This document shows, one piece after another, positions 1 through 9,639 of a stretch of DNA of 64,000 bases (its first letter is position 1; every line of letters starts with the position of its first letter). Both the position numbers and the translations under genes were made by a program. The stretch spans positions 2,702,501-2,766,500 of the forward strand of contig NZ_CP114278.1 in NCBI RefSeq assembly GCF_027105095.1. Direction: 5' to 3'. Source of the DNA: Brevundimonas vesicularis. Its GTDB lineage: Bacteria > Pseudomonadota > Alphaproteobacteria > Caulobacterales > Caulobacteraceae. Below the pieces are notes generated by a model. That model was not told the DNA's origin. It saw only the letters and a list, made by a program, of their open reading frames with translations, and did not search any database.

Positions 1-718
<718 letters not shown>

Positions 719-1347
719 AGTTGACTTCTGACCTAAGCATCGGACCGACCGAAGTCGTCCTTGGCATTAGTTCTACGTATTTTATTGACGAGTTCCCACG
801 TCATCGATCCGAAGACCGACGCATGGTATCTTTTCAAAAAAGACCGCAGATAGTCAGTGTCGTATGATGACCTCTAGGGTCATCGCAAGAACACCGCCGC
901 CTGCGTTTCTCTTTCCAAATCAACAATGTCAAAGACCTGGAACCTCCGGAGAGGCCCGACCGTTTAACGCCGTGTCGTCGGCGGAGGCGGCGATTTAGAG
1001 AACCGCAAACCCCGTGTCAACCGCTCTTTTCAGAGATCTTTCGGAGAGAAGAGCGAACCCTTCAGACCGCAAGAAACCACCGGAGGAAAGCGAGGCTTAC
1101 CTCTAAAAACCCGTCGGCGATTCGATTGGAGCGCGGAACCTAGTTAAACCAACCGATGAAAGCAAGAAGTTTTTCAACTCTTTCTTTCGTGGGACCTTGG
1201 AGATTTTCATCCCCGCCGCCCCGCCGGCCGGCCCGTTTCCGAGCGAGGCGGCTCTATACGGAGACGTGGATTTGTCAGCAAGCGGATTCTGATGATGCGG
1301 GGGAAGTTTCTCGCAAAACCGGAATCGGCCAACAGCGCGCGCGCCTC
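719..1347 (-). other. rRNA leader and upstream intergenic region
   Basis: There is no convincing coding sequence in these 629 bases. The stretch 719-985 is the probable transcribed 16S leader. It is AT-richer than its surroundings and should contain the processing stem and antitermination elements, but I could not identify a clear boxA. The stretch 1021-1347 lies between the promoter and the end of the CBS-domain gene. The minus-strand open frame inside it has no recognisable protein character. Confidence 0.5.
992..1020 (-). promoter_or_regulatory. rRNA operon promoter
   Basis: On the minus strand a perfect -35 TTGACA (1015-1020) is followed by a 17-base spacer and a -10-like TAAATC (992-997). 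It lies about 270 bases upstream of the 16S 5' end and points into it. A consensus -35 with ideal spacing is what an rRNA promoter would show. Inferred from sequence only. Confidence 0.6.
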
Positions 1348-1773
1348 TCATCCTGCAATATAGGTCCGCAAGCTCTCGGCCTCATGGGCGTGTTCGGCGA
1401 TCTGACACTTCACCACGTCGCCGATGGAGATGACGCCGACCAGACGATCCGCCTGCATCACCGGCAGATGCCGGATGCGCCGATCAGTCATTCGGGTCAT
1501 CAAAGCCGACATCTCCTCGGCCGGTTCGGCATAGATCACCTTGGCCGTCATATAGTCGGCGACCGGGCGGTCCAGCGCATCGGCGCCATCGGCCGCCAAC
1601 GCCTTGACCACATCGCGTTCGGAAAACACCCCGACCACCTTGTCGCCGTCACAGACGACCAGCGCCCCGACCCGCTTCTGCTCCAATTCTGCGCACGCCT
1701 GCGTCACCGTCAGATCCGGCGCGATTGAGAAGACGGCGTTTCCCTTGGTCTTGAGGATTTCGGCGACGAACAT
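1348..1773 (-). CDS. CBS-domain protein
   Basis: A 141-residue protein made almost entirely of a tandem CBS pair (about residues 8-62 and 75-130). Typical CBS signatures are visible: VGALVVCDGDKVVGVFSERD in the first and IRHLPVMQADRLVGVISIGD in the second. Such stand-alone Bateman modules bind adenosine nucleotides and are usually regulatory; the partner is unknown. The ATG is preceded by a purine-rich GAGAGAAGGGA ribosome binding site. It lies downstream of, and on the same strand as, the rhomboid gene, with about 100 bases between them, and may be co-transcribed. No membrane segment or extra domain is present. Confidence 0.9.
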   Translation of the reverse strand: MFVAEILKTKGNAVFSIAPDLTVTQACAELEQKRVGALVVCDGDKVVGVFSERDVVKALAADGADALDRPVADYMTAKVIYAEPAEEMSALMTRMTDRRIRHLPVMQADRLVGVISIGDVVKCQIAEHAHEAESLRTYIAG

Positions 1774-1870
1774 CGCGGTCCCTTCTCTCTAATAAGAAGC
1801 GACCGCGGGGCCGGAATGGCGACAGGGCCGCTCAGGGAGCGATGATCGCTCAGCCCCCGTCCGGAATCAA

Positions 1871-1892
1871 CGCGCCTCACGGATGAGGCGCG
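1871..1892 (-). terminator. Hairpin at the 3' end of the rhomboid gene
   Basis: A 9-bp perfect stem (1871-1879 with 1884-1892, 4-base loop) overlaps the rhomboid stop codon and is followed on the minus strand by TTGATT. The T-tract is weak, so it may be only a partial terminator or an mRNA-stabilising hairpin. Confidence 0.35.
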
Positions 1893-2548
1893 CCCCCGTT
1901 TCCGAACATCCGCCCCAAGGGACCGATGGCCAGAAAGCCGATCACGAACCCGACCGCGTGAGCCTCCCAGGCGATCCGCGCACCCTCGGCCCCGGGCAGG
2001 CCGCCGATCATTCCTGTCACGGCGTTGACCGCCATCCAGGTGATGGCCGCGCCGATCACGCGGCGATCGGCGATCGGCAGCACCCCGCCCTGCCCTCCCA
2101 GCAGTCGCGTCGCGGCGCCGATCAGGCCGAAGACGGCGCCGGACGCGCCGACCATCGGCTCGCTGGATCCCCAATGGATCAGCCCGTAGCCCAGCGACGC
2201 CAAGACGCCGCAACCCAGATAGAAGAGCAGAAAGACCGTCGGACCAACCTTGGTCCCGAACAGCCGCGCCACCGGCGTCCCGAAGGCCAGCGCCGCCACC
2301 GCATTCATGATCGCGTGGGTCCAGCCGCCGTGCAGCAGCATGGCCGTCAGCAGGCCGCCCCATCGCCCCTGCTCCAGATCAATGGGCGCGAACGCCATGC
2401 TCACGCCCGTGTCCGGCAGGTCGCGCTGGAACAGATACAGCGTCGGCATCGACACGGCGACCAGCAGCACGACCAGCGGCACGTTGAACATCGGCTCTCG
2501 CGCCGGGCGGCTGTTCGGCGGATCGAATCGACCGGATGCATCTGACAT
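1877..2548 (-). CDS. Rhomboid-family intramembrane serine protease
   Basis: A 223-residue polytopic membrane protein with about six hydrophobic segments. The rhomboid catalytic dyad is present: Ser136 in GASGAVFG (GxSG motif) and His197 in the later EAHAVGF segment. The His73-x4-His78-x3-Asn82 cluster (HGGWTHAIMN) forms the usual oxyanion/substrate region. It should cleave transmembrane segments of other proteins in the inner membrane; the substrate is unknown. The frame stays open 26 codons further upstream, but the ATG at 2548 gives a normal cytoplasmic N-terminus. That start also leaves a true intergenic space for the divergent hfaA. Confidence 0.88.
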   Translation of the reverse strand: MSDASGRFDPPNSRPAREPMFNVPLVVLLVAVSMPTLYLFQRDLPDTGVSMAFAPIDLEQGRWGGLLTAMLLHGGWTHAIMNAVAALAFGTPVARLFGTKVGPTVFLLFYLGCGVLASLGYGLIHWGSSEPMVGASGAVFGLIGAATRLLGGQGGVLPIADRRVIGAAITWMAVNAVTGMIGGLPGAEGARIAWEAHAVGFVIGFLAIGPLGRMFGNGGAPHP

Positions 2549-2667
2549 GACGCCACAAATGCTCAGTGACCCGCGTCGCATCAAGCGCTTCTTAATAACC
2601 TTAATGCAGGTTGGGGTGCGGATCACGCTCGTGGTCCGGCGTTCGTTTGTGCGCGAGGAACCCCGGA

Positions 2668-3108
2668 ATGCCCGCCAAGAGGCTGTTTGTATCCACCGCC
2701 GTCATGGCTTTCGCCGCCGCTGCAAGCGTGCCGGCGACCGCGCAGTCGACGGGTTCGGGCGGCGCTTCGCGCTTCCAGCAAGGCTATGGCGGCGCGCGAA
2801 CGGCCGCCAATACGGCCGCGACCGGCTATACGCGTGACGCCAACGGCAATCGGCTGATCGTCAACGGCATCATCCAGTCCGGCGCCTCATCCTATTCCAG
2901 CCAGTCCGGCGGCGCGGCCTCGGCCTATGCCGGCGCGGGCGCGTCCAGCAACGGCGGCACGACGATCGGCGGCTCCACCGCCATCGGCAATCAGCTGAAC
3001 GTGGTGGTCCAGGGCAGCCGCAACACCGTCATCGTCAACTCGACCCAGACCAACACCGGCGCCATCAACGCCGGTACGGCACTGAACGGGAACATCAACC
3101 TGCCATGA
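2668..3108 (+). CDS. hfaA: Holdfast anchor protein HfaA
   Basis: A 146-residue secreted protein with a signal peptide (residues 1-25, cleavage near ATAQ). The middle is rich in Gly, Ser and Ala. The C-terminal part, rich in Asn, Thr and Gln, contains a curlin-like unit (LNVVVQGSRN) followed by STQTNTG. In Caulobacter crescentus HfaA is exported to the outer-membrane surface, where it anchors the holdfast polysaccharide to the cell pole. The order hfaA-hfaB-hfaD is conserved here. Its stop codon overlaps the hfaB start (ATGA at 3105), so translation is probably coupled. The start has no strong upstream alternative and begins a normal signal peptide. Confidence 0.87.
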   Translation: MPAKRLFVSTAVMAFAAAASVPATAQSTGSGGASRFQQGYGGARTAANTAATGYTRDANGNRLIVNGIIQSGASSYSSQSGGAASAYAGAGASSNGGTTIGGSTAIGNQLNVVVQGSRNTVIVNSTQTNTGAINAGTALNGNINLP

Positions 3109-4121
3109 GCCGACGTCATCTTATCAAGGGGTCCGCCGCCGTCTCGGCCGTCGCCCTTCTGCTCGCCGGCTGCGTCAGCCCAGTCGCGGGTCCATCGGGT
3201 CAATATGCGACGCCGATCGGCAATGCGCCGGTGACCGCAAACCCCACGCCCTATTCCGCCGCGCTCTATTGCCTGGCCGACTACGCGCGTCGCTACAACC
3301 TGCCCTCGCCACGCATGGCCGTGGGCAGGATCAGCGACTACACCGGCACAGTGTCGTCCGACGGCGGCCGCCAGATCACCGGCGGCGCCTCCCTGATGGC
3401 GAACTCGGCGCTGGCAAAGGCCGGCGCCCGCATCGTCGAACGCTACGACACCTCGGTGTCCGAGCTTGAGCTGCGCTACGCCAACAACAAGCTGATCGGC
3501 GACCAGGCCCCCGACGCCAAGGGGCCAGAGGACACCCAGTACCGCCGCATCCTGGCCGGTCAGGTGCCGGGTTCGGACTTCTATGTCGTCGGCGGCATCA
3601 CCGAGGTGAATTACAACATCCGCTCCGGCGGCTTCGACATCGCCGGCGGCGAGGTCGACAGCAACCGCCCCGGCTCGGGCATCGTCAACCACCGCGTCTA
3701 TGTGATGAACATCGCCATGGACCTGCGCCTGGTCCAGACGACCACGCTGGAGGTGGTCGATGTCGTCTCCTATCAGAAGCAGATCATCGGGCGCGAAATC
3801 TCGGCCGGCGTGTTCGACTTCCTGAACGGCAACGTCTTCGACATCTCGGCCGGCACGGGCGGGATGGAACCGACGCAGCTGGCCGTCCGCGCCTTGGTCG
3901 AACGGGCCACGGTCGAGTTCATGGCCAACCTCTATGGCGCGCCCGGCCCCGAAATCTGCCTGAACCCCGCCAACGATCCGCTCGGCGATTCCACGGTCGG
4001 CCCGACCGGCGGCTATTATCCGGCCTATCCCACTCAGGACACCAACAATGGCCAGACCCGCGCCGATCCGTCTCGTTGGCATGATGGCCGCGACGGCGAC
4101 GTTCGCCGCACTCGCCACTGA
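3105..4121 (+). CDS. hfaB: Holdfast anchor secretion lipoprotein HfaB (CsgG family)
   Basis: A 338-residue lipoprotein with an N-terminal lipobox (LLAGC, Cys23) and a CsgG-type domain (about residues 60-290). CsgG forms the outer-membrane pore that secretes curli subunits. HfaB plays the equivalent part for HfaA and HfaD in Caulobacter and is needed for their stability and export. Features typical of the family are the AVGRISDYTG strand and the VVGGITEVNY segment. The gene overlaps hfaA by 4 bases and hfaD by 74 bases, which indicates one tightly coupled operon. Confidence 0.9.
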   Translation: MSRRHLIKGSAAVSAVALLLAGCVSPVAGPSGQYATPIGNAPVTANPTPYSAALYCLADYARRYNLPSPRMAVGRISDYTGTVSSDGGRQITGGASLMANSALAKAGARIVERYDTSVSELELRYANNKLIGDQAPDAKGPEDTQYRRILAGQVPGSDFYVVGGITEVNYNIRSGGFDIAGGEVDSNRPGSGIVNHRVYVMNIAMDLRLVQTTTLEVVDVVSYQKQIIGREISAGVFDFLNGNVFDISAGTGGMEPTQLAVRALVERATVEFMANLYGAPGPEICLNPANDPLGDSTVGPTGGYYPAYPTQDTNNGQTRADPSRWHDGRDGDVRRTRH

Positions 4122-5307
4122 GGCGAGCGCCCAGCAAACGCCGACCTGCGACCCGCAAGCCGGCGAAACCTGCTCCAGCACCCAGACCCAGACCGGCGAC
4201 GTTACCGGCCTGGTGGACATCGACCTGTCCGTCGATCAGGTGACCGTCAGCACCAACGCCCAGGGCAATGCGCTCGCGGGCGGGGTCACGGCCGCCTCCG
4301 CCGGCCTGGTCTCGCGCCAGTCGATGACCGGCGCCACAGTGGCCCGCAGCAATGTGGTCGTGAACGGAGAGGCCGACGGCCAGCTCAGCGTCGATACGAC
4401 CGCGCGCGGCAACTACTTGGGCGTCACCACCGATCGCGCGACCTTCGCCGCCGACGCCAGCCAGTCCGCGACCGGCGACCGGGTCGAGGCCGGAACCTAT
4501 GTCCAGGCGCCGAACGGCCGCGTGCTGCAAGGCGGTTTCGCCACTAGCACCGCCGTCGCCAACACCCTCGCCCTGGGCGGCCCCTCCTCGTCCCTGACCG
4601 GCGTCATCGACCAGAGGGCCCAGACCACCGTCTTCGCCGAGACCGTCGCCGACGTTCAATACATCCCCGCGCCCGCGATCTTCTCGTCCCAGGCTGTCGC
4701 CAATGCGGTCCAGACCAACACCACGGGCGCCTCGCACCAGGATCTGGCTATCCGTCAGTCGAACGCCGCTTCGACGACCGAGGCGCGCACCGACGTCTAT
4801 GTCGACAACGGCTGGGACCTGACGGTCGGCGCCAACGCCGGGGCCAACCAGGCAATCACCGCCAACGCCGGCGGCTCCATGCTGATCCAGACGGACCAGG
4901 CCAACGCCGGCCGCGTCCGCGCCGACGCCCGCGTCCAGACCAACCTCCAGGGCCAGACGGTTCTGGCGGCCCGCAGCGTCGCCAACGAGACGGTCGCCGG
5001 CAACAACGACATCTATCTGAAGCTGGACAACACTCAGCTGAATACCGGCGGGGTCGAGGCCAACGCGACCTATGTCGGCGTCAACGGCTATGACGCCTAC
5101 GTCGGCTCCGACGCGGTCGGCAATGTGGTGACGGGCTATGCCTGTTCCCAGTGCGGCGGCGACGTCAACGTCAACAACACCCAGACCAACAGCGGCAATG
5201 TCACCGCAACCACCAACGCCACGGTCTCGTCCGGACGCACCGCCGTGGTCGGCGCCAACGCCGTCGGCAACAGCGCTAGCTTCTACATCAGCCGCCCCGG
5301 CGGCTGA
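4048..5307 (+). CDS. hfaD: Holdfast anchor protein HfaD
   Basis: A 419-residue secreted protein. The start at 4048 gives a complete signal peptide (basic n-region MARPAPIR, hydrophobic core, cleavage near ASAQ). The next ATG, at 4081, would remove the basic residues. The rest is a low-complexity, beta-rich sequence of Ala, Asn, Thr, Gln and Val with recurrent QTN/NTQTNSG-type units, which suggests a repetitive beta-solenoid or amyloid-like fold. In Caulobacter HfaD is a surface-exposed anchor that works with HfaA to fix the holdfast. The 74-base overlap with hfaB is unusually long. Confidence 0.85.
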   Translation: MARPAPIRLVGMMAATATFAALATEASAQQTPTCDPQAGETCSSTQTQTGDVTGLVDIDLSVDQVTVSTNAQGNALAGGVTAASAGLVSRQSMTGATVARSNVVVNGEADGQLSVDTTARGNYLGVTTDRATFAADASQSATGDRVEAGTYVQAPNGRVLQGGFATSTAVANTLALGGPSSSLTGVIDQRAQTTVFAETVADVQYIPAPAIFSSQAVANAVQTNTTGASHQDLAIRQSNAASTTEARTDVYVDNGWDLTVGANAGANQAITANAGGSMLIQTDQANAGRVRADARVQTNLQGQTVLAARSVANETVAGNNDIYLKLDNTQLNTGGVEANATYVGVNGYDAYVGSDAVGNVVTGYACSQCGGDVNVNNTQTNSGNVTATTNATVSSGRTAVVGANAVGNSASFYISRPGG

Positions 5308-5417
5308 TCCGAACATGACAAGTCGGTAAGGTTCGCCAGCGCCGCTTGTGGCGAAGGCAAGCACACTTTACACATCCGGCATCGCGCCATCGGGGGTTGC
5401 GGTTTCGGAGTGATCTT

Positions 5418-8303
5418 ATGCGTTCTGCGCGTCATCTGCTGCTTGTCGCCGTCTCGGGACTGGCCCTGACCACCGGGGCGTTCGCCGCTCCTGCTCTTGC
5501 CCAAACCACGCCGCCCTCTGCGGCCGCCGCCGGTCAGGTCGCGCCGTCAGCCCCCTGGGCCCAGGCCGCCAGCGACATTCCAGCCGATCCGGCCGTCCGT
5601 TACGGCCTGCTGCCCAACGGCATGCGCTACGCCCTTCTGCACAATGCGACGCCTCCGGGTCAGGCCTCGTTCCGCCTGCGCATCGACGCCGGCTCGCTGA
5701 TGGAGCGCGACGACCAGAAGGGTCTGGCCCACTTCATGGAGCATATGGCCTTCAACGGCACCAAGGACGTGCCGGAGAACGAGATGCTTCGCATCCTCGA
5801 GCGCCTGGGCCTGGCCTTCGGCGCCGACACCAACGCCTTCACCAGCTTCGACCAGACCGCCTATATGCTGGAGTTGCCCAACACCAAGGACGAGACGGTC
5901 GATCCCAGCCTGCACATCCTGCGCGAGATGATGTCGGCGGCCCTAATGGCGCCGGACGCCATCGATTCCGAGCGCGGCGTCATCGTCGGCGAGGAGCGGA
6001 CCCGCGACACGCCGCAACTGCGCGTGCTGAAGACCCAGCTCGGCCTCCTGGCGCCCGGCCAGCGTCTGTCGGAACGCCTGCCGATCGGCGACCTCGACAT
6101 CATCCGCACCGCACCGCGCCAGCGCTTCGTCGACTTCTACGACGCCTACTATCGCCCCTCGCGCGCCACCTTCATCGCCGTGGGCGACTTCGACGTGGAT
6201 GCGATGGAGGCCAAGGTCCGCGCGGCCTTTGGCGACTGGAAGCCGACCGCCGCCGATGGTCCCGAGCCCGACCTGGGAACCGTCGCCCCGCGTCAACCGC
6301 AGACCAGCATCCTGGTCGAGCCGGGCATCCAGTCCTCAATCCAGATTAACTGGATCAAGGCCCCGGACCTCAGCCCCGACACGGCCGCCGAGCGCGCCGC
6401 CGACGTCCGTCGCGGCCTGGGCCTGGCCGTGCTGAACCGTCGCCTGGGCGAGATCGCCCGCGCCGACAACCCGCCCTTCATCGGCGCCGGCGCCGGATAT
6501 CAGTCGCTGTTCGACAGCCTGGACGCCGGCACCCTGTCGGTCGCCTTCAATCCCGGCGGCTGGCAGCGTGCGCTGGAAAGCGTCGAGCAGGAAAGCCGTC
6601 GTCTGGCTGAATACGGCGTCAGCGACGCCGAGCTTCAGCGCGAAATCGTCAACACCCGCACCGCGCTTCAGAACGCCGTCGCCTCGGCCGCGACCCGTTC
6701 GACCTCAACCTTGGCGAACGGTCTCTTGGGCGCCATCAACGACGATCAGGTCTTCAGCTCGCCCCAGACCAACCTCGATCTCTTCAACGAGGCCGTCGAA
6801 GGCCTGACCGTCGATCAGGTCAATCAGGCGACCAAGGCGGTGTTCGAGGGCCAGGGCCCGCTGCTGCTGTTCAGCTCGCCCGTCCCGGTCGAGGGCGGCG
6901 AGGCCGCCGTCACCGCTGCGCTGGAGGCCTCGCGCAATACGCCGGTTCAGGCCCGCGCCGCCGAGGCCGAGCTGAAGTGGCCCTATGCTGACTTCGGCGC
7001 CCCGGCGGTCCCCGCCGCCCGTTCGGAAGTCGCAGATCTGGGCGCGACCCTGGTTCGCTTCCCGAACGGCACCTTGCTGAACATCAAGAAGACCGACTTC
7101 CGCGCCGATCAGATCCTGGTCAGCGCCCGCACCGGTCTTGGCGAACTGGGCCTGCCTGCCGACACCCTGTCGCCGCTGTCGATGGCCAGCACCGTCCTGG
7201 CCCCCGGCGGTCTAGGCAAGCTCAGCCTGGACGAAATGAACCGCGTCCTCAGCGGACGCACCTATAGCGCCGCCGTCAATCAGGCCGGCGACGCCTACAT
7301 CTTCGCCGGCGCCACCAAGCCCGCCGATCTCCAGTTGGAGCTTCAGGTTCTGGCCGCCTACCTGACCGATCCGGGTCTGCGCGGCGCCTCGTTCGAACAG
7401 ACCAAGGCCATGTTCCCGCAAATCCTGGCCCAGCTGGGCGCCACGCCGCGCGGCGTCTTCCAACGCGACGCCTCGGGCCTGCTGGCCAGCGGCGACGCGC
7501 GTGAGACGACCCCGACCGCGGAACAGATCGCCGCGATCCAGATCGATGACATTCGTTCCGGCGTTCGCTCAGCCCTGGCCCAAGGTCCGGTCGAGATCAC
7601 CGTCGTCGGCGACGTCGACGTCGACGCGGTCATCGCCGCCGTCGGCTCGACCTTCGGCGCCCTGCCCTCGCGCGGTCAGGCGCCCACGCCGCCCGCCGGA
7701 TCGACGGTGCGCAAGTTCCCGGCCCCGACCGCCACGCCGGTCCAGCTGTATCACACCGGACCCGCCGAACAGGCTCTGGGCTTCGTCGCCTGGCCGACCA
7801 CCGACCAGGTCGAAGATCGCAAGACCGCGCGTCAGCTGTCGATCCTGTCGGACGTGCTTCAACTGCGCCTGAACGACGAGATCCGCGAGAAGCAGGGCCT
7901 GGCCTATTCGCCTAGCGCCGGCTCGACCGCCTCGGACACCTATCCGGGCTACGGCTTCATCTCGGTGACGGCGGAAACCCCGCCGGCCGCCCTGCCCAAG
8001 CTGTTCGAGACGGTGGACGCCATCGCCGCCGACCTGCGCGACAATCCGATCAGCGAGGACGAACTGAACCGCGCCCGTCGCCCCGCCGTCGAGCGCATCC
8101 GTCGCAGCATGGCCGACAACGGCTATTGGCTGACCCAGCTGTCGCAGGCCCAGAGCGATCCGGCGACGCTGGATCAGACCCGCAACCAGATCGCCACCCT
8201 GGAAGCCGTCACCGCCGCCGACCTTCAGGCCTTGGCTCGCCAGTATCTGAAGTCCGACAGCGCCTGGCGCGCCACCGTCACCGCTCAACCGGCGGCCCAG
8301 TAA
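5418..8303 (+). CDS. M16 family zinc metallopeptidase (insulinase/PqqL-like), secreted
   Basis: A 961-residue protein with a signal peptide (cleavage near ALAQ, about residue 29) and two tandem M16 halves. The inverted zinc motif HxxEH is present as HFMEH (His105, Glu108, His109), with the third ligand Glu at about 193 in the VGEER segment. The C-terminal half carries the usual inactive M16C domains. Such periplasmic peptidases degrade peptides that enter the periplasm; the precise substrate here is unknown. The frame extends upstream, but the ATG at 5418 begins the signal peptide. The gene follows hfaD by 110 bases with no clear terminator, so read-through from the hfa operon is possible. 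Confidence 0.9.
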   Translation: MRSARHLLLVAVSGLALTTGAFAAPALAQTTPPSAAAAGQVAPSAPWAQAASDIPADPAVRYGLLPNGMRYALLHNATPPGQASFRLRIDAGSLMERDDQKGLAHFMEHMAFNGTKDVPENEMLRILERLGLAFGADTNAFTSFDQTAYMLELPNTKDETVDPSLHILREMMSAALMAPDAIDSERGVIVGEERTRDTPQLRVLKTQLGLLAPGQRLSERLPIGDLDIIRTAPRQRFVDFYDAYYRPSRATFIAVGDFDVDAMEAKVRAAFGDWKPTAADGPEPDLGTVAPRQPQTSILVEPGIQSSIQINWIKAPDLSPDTAAERAADVRRGLGLAVLNRRLGEIARADNPPFIGAGAGYQSLFDSLDAGTLSVAFNPGGWQRALESVEQESRRLAEYGVSDAELQREIVNTRTALQNAVASAATRSTSTLANGLLGAINDDQVFSSPQTNLDLFNEAVEGLTVDQVNQATKAVFEGQGPLLLFSSPVPVEGGEAAVTAALEASRNTPVQARAAEAELKWPYADFGAPAVPAARSEVADLGATLVRFPNGTLLNIKKTDFRADQILVSARTGLGELGLPADTLSPLSMASTVLAPGGLGKLSLDEMNRVLSGRTYSAAVNQAGDAYIFAGATKPADLQLELQVLAAYLTDPGLRGASFEQTKAMFPQILAQLGATPRGVFQRDASGLLASGDARETTPTAEQIAAIQIDDIRSGVRSALAQGPVEITVVGDVDVDAVIAAVGSTFGALPSRGQAPTPPAGSTVRKFPAPTATPVQLYHTGPAEQALGFVAWPTTDQVEDRKTARQLSILSDVLQLRLNDEIREKQGLAYSPSAGSTASDTYPGYGFISVTAETPPAALPKLFETVDAIAADLRDNPISEDELNRARRPAVERIRRSMADNGYWLTQLSQAQSDPATLDQTRNQIATLEAVTAADLQALARQYLKSDSAWRATVTAQPAAQ

Positions 8304-8311
8304 CGCCAACG

Positions 8312-8342
8312 AAAAAGGCCCCGGTTCTCGCGAACCGGGGCC
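8312..8342 (-). terminator. Intrinsic terminator for the minus-strand gene ending at 8432
   Basis: A perfect 11-bp GC-rich stem (8317-8327 with 8332-8342, loop TCGC) is followed on the minus strand by five T residues (8312-8316). It sits just after the convergent M16 stop. It is therefore a Rho-independent terminator for the leftward gene and may also slow rightward transcription. Confidence 0.75.
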
Positions 8343-8431
8343 AGTCGTCAGGATCGTCGACGGAGAGCCGACGGTCGCCTTATCTCATGTCCCGCCTGAG
8401 CGGCGGCTGAACGGGCGTGTTTAGGTCCGGT

Positions 8432-9337
8432 TCAGAAGACCCGGCCGCCGACGCCGCCGTCCAGGGTGATCACCCCGGTCAGCACGGTCGCGCTCTCGAC
8501 CTGTTCCTCGCGGTATTCGGTGTATTCCTCTTCGCGATACATCGTCAGGATCTTGATCCCGGCGCCGTAGCGACGCAGCAGCGAACGCTCGTTGCAATCC
8601 CGCTCGGGCTTCTCGGGCCGGCATTCCAGCTTGCCGCCCGTTCCGTACCACAGCGCCTCATGCTTGCGGCAGGTCAGGGTCGTGCCGTGATCGAAGCTGA
8701 CGTCGCCGTTGTAATCGGCGATGGTCGCCTGCAGCCAGGTGCCCGACAGGCAGCGATACAGCTCGCCCTCGAACCCTTCGGCGATCTCGCGATCCGGCCG
8801 CACCTGCGAGGCGGGGTGGGGCACCTGGCGGTCGTCGATGCAGACGGCCTGGATGACGACCCGCTTCATCATGCTGCGAAAGGCGCTGTAGGGGGTGCGC
8901 ACCGTCTGGGCGATCACGCCCTCGACGGCCAGGCCCTGGATGGTGGTCGGATAGGGCTGATCGACGCTGACATAGGCCGCGCCGCCGCCTCCGCCGAAGC
9001 TGCCCGAGAACCCGCCGGCGCGCGCGTTGACGTAGGACCGCGCGCCCGAGTTGGCGTTGGCCCCGGCGCCCGCGTTCGCATTGGCGCTCGCGCCAAGGTT
9101 CACGTTCACATTGACGTTGGTGTTGATATTGCCGTTCCAGTTGCCGTTGTTGCCGCCAGGACCGCAGTTTCCACCGCCGTTGCAGGGCGGCGGCTCGGGC
9201 GGCGGCGGCGGCTCGCACGAGGTGCACGGCGGCGGCTCGCAGCCGGAGTTGCATTGCGCCAGCGCGGCTCCGGCGCCCGCCGAGACGGCGAGACCGGCCG
9301 CCAGGCCCAGCATCCATTTCGTGATCCGCAGCCGCAT
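8432..9337 (-). CDS. Unrecognised secreted Cys/Pro- and Asn-rich protein
   Basis: A 301-residue protein I do not recognise. It has a clear signal peptide (cleavage near ALAQ, residue 28). A Cys/Pro segment with CEPPPCTSCEPPP spacing follows. Next come an Asn/Gly stretch and alternating-residue runs (NTNVNVNVN, ANANAGAGANAN) up to about residue 110. The C-terminal globular half contains several cysteines that may form disulphides. The alternating Asn/Val pattern is typical of exposed, beta-structured surface proteins. The start has a GGGAG ribosome binding site and the gene has its own terminator, so it is monocistronic. Its nearness to hfaABD hints at the cell surface, but no function can be assigned. 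Confidence 0.75.
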   Translation of the reverse strand: MRLRITKWMLGLAAGLAVSAGAGAALAQCNSGCEPPPCTSCEPPPPPEPPPCNGGGNCGPGGNNGNWNGNINTNVNVNVNLGASANANAGAGANANSGARSYVNARAGGFSGSFGGGGGAAYVSVDQPYPTTIQGLAVEGVIAQTVRTPYSAFRSMMKRVVIQAVCIDDRQVPHPASQVRPDREIAEGFEGELYRCLSGTWLQATIADYNGDVSFDHGTTLTCRKHEALWYGTGGKLECRPEKPERDCNERSLLRRYGAGIKILTMYREEEYTEYREEQVESATVLTGVITLDGGVGGRVF

Positions 9338-9639
9338 CGGCGGGAACTCCCAAGCGAATATCGTGTCGGCCGAACAAGATTCCGGCCGATCCTCCCGTCA
9401 CAAAACCGCAAAAGCCTTTCGTTTCCGTTGATGACGCCTGCGCTTCGGGATGGCGCAATGCCGCATCCGTCTGCTAGACCGCCCGCACAATGACCGTCCG
9501 CGTCTCCATTCGCCTGATTTCGATTAGCCGCCCGGCGTAGCGCTTCTGGGCCGCATGGCCCCGTGCACGCCGGGATCGACAGCCCACGATACGGGCGAGT
9601 GAAATAGCGAACGCTCAACCTTCGACGCCGAGACTTTAC
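9338..9639. other. Divergent intergenic region upstream of ileS
   Basis: These 302 bases separate the divergent starts of the secreted protein and ileS and should hold both promoters. I see no tRNA, repeat or convincing riboswitch in it. Positions 9540-9600 are GC-rich and could form short hairpins, but I cannot name an element. Confidence 0.4.

Noticed and set aside
1103..1351. Minus-strand 82-codon frame between the rRNA promoter and the CBS gene
   Set aside because: It overlaps the probable rRNA upstream region and has no ribosome binding site or recognisable feature.
2592..2604. TTAA-N5-TTAA upstream of hfaA as a CtrA site
   Set aside because: CtrA needs a 7-base spacing; here it is 5, so the match is probably accidental.
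2991..5364. Long minus-strand frames antisense to hfaB and hfaD
   Set aside because: They are mirror frames of the secreted Asn/Ala-rich proteins. The plus-strand proteins have signal peptides and known family matches.
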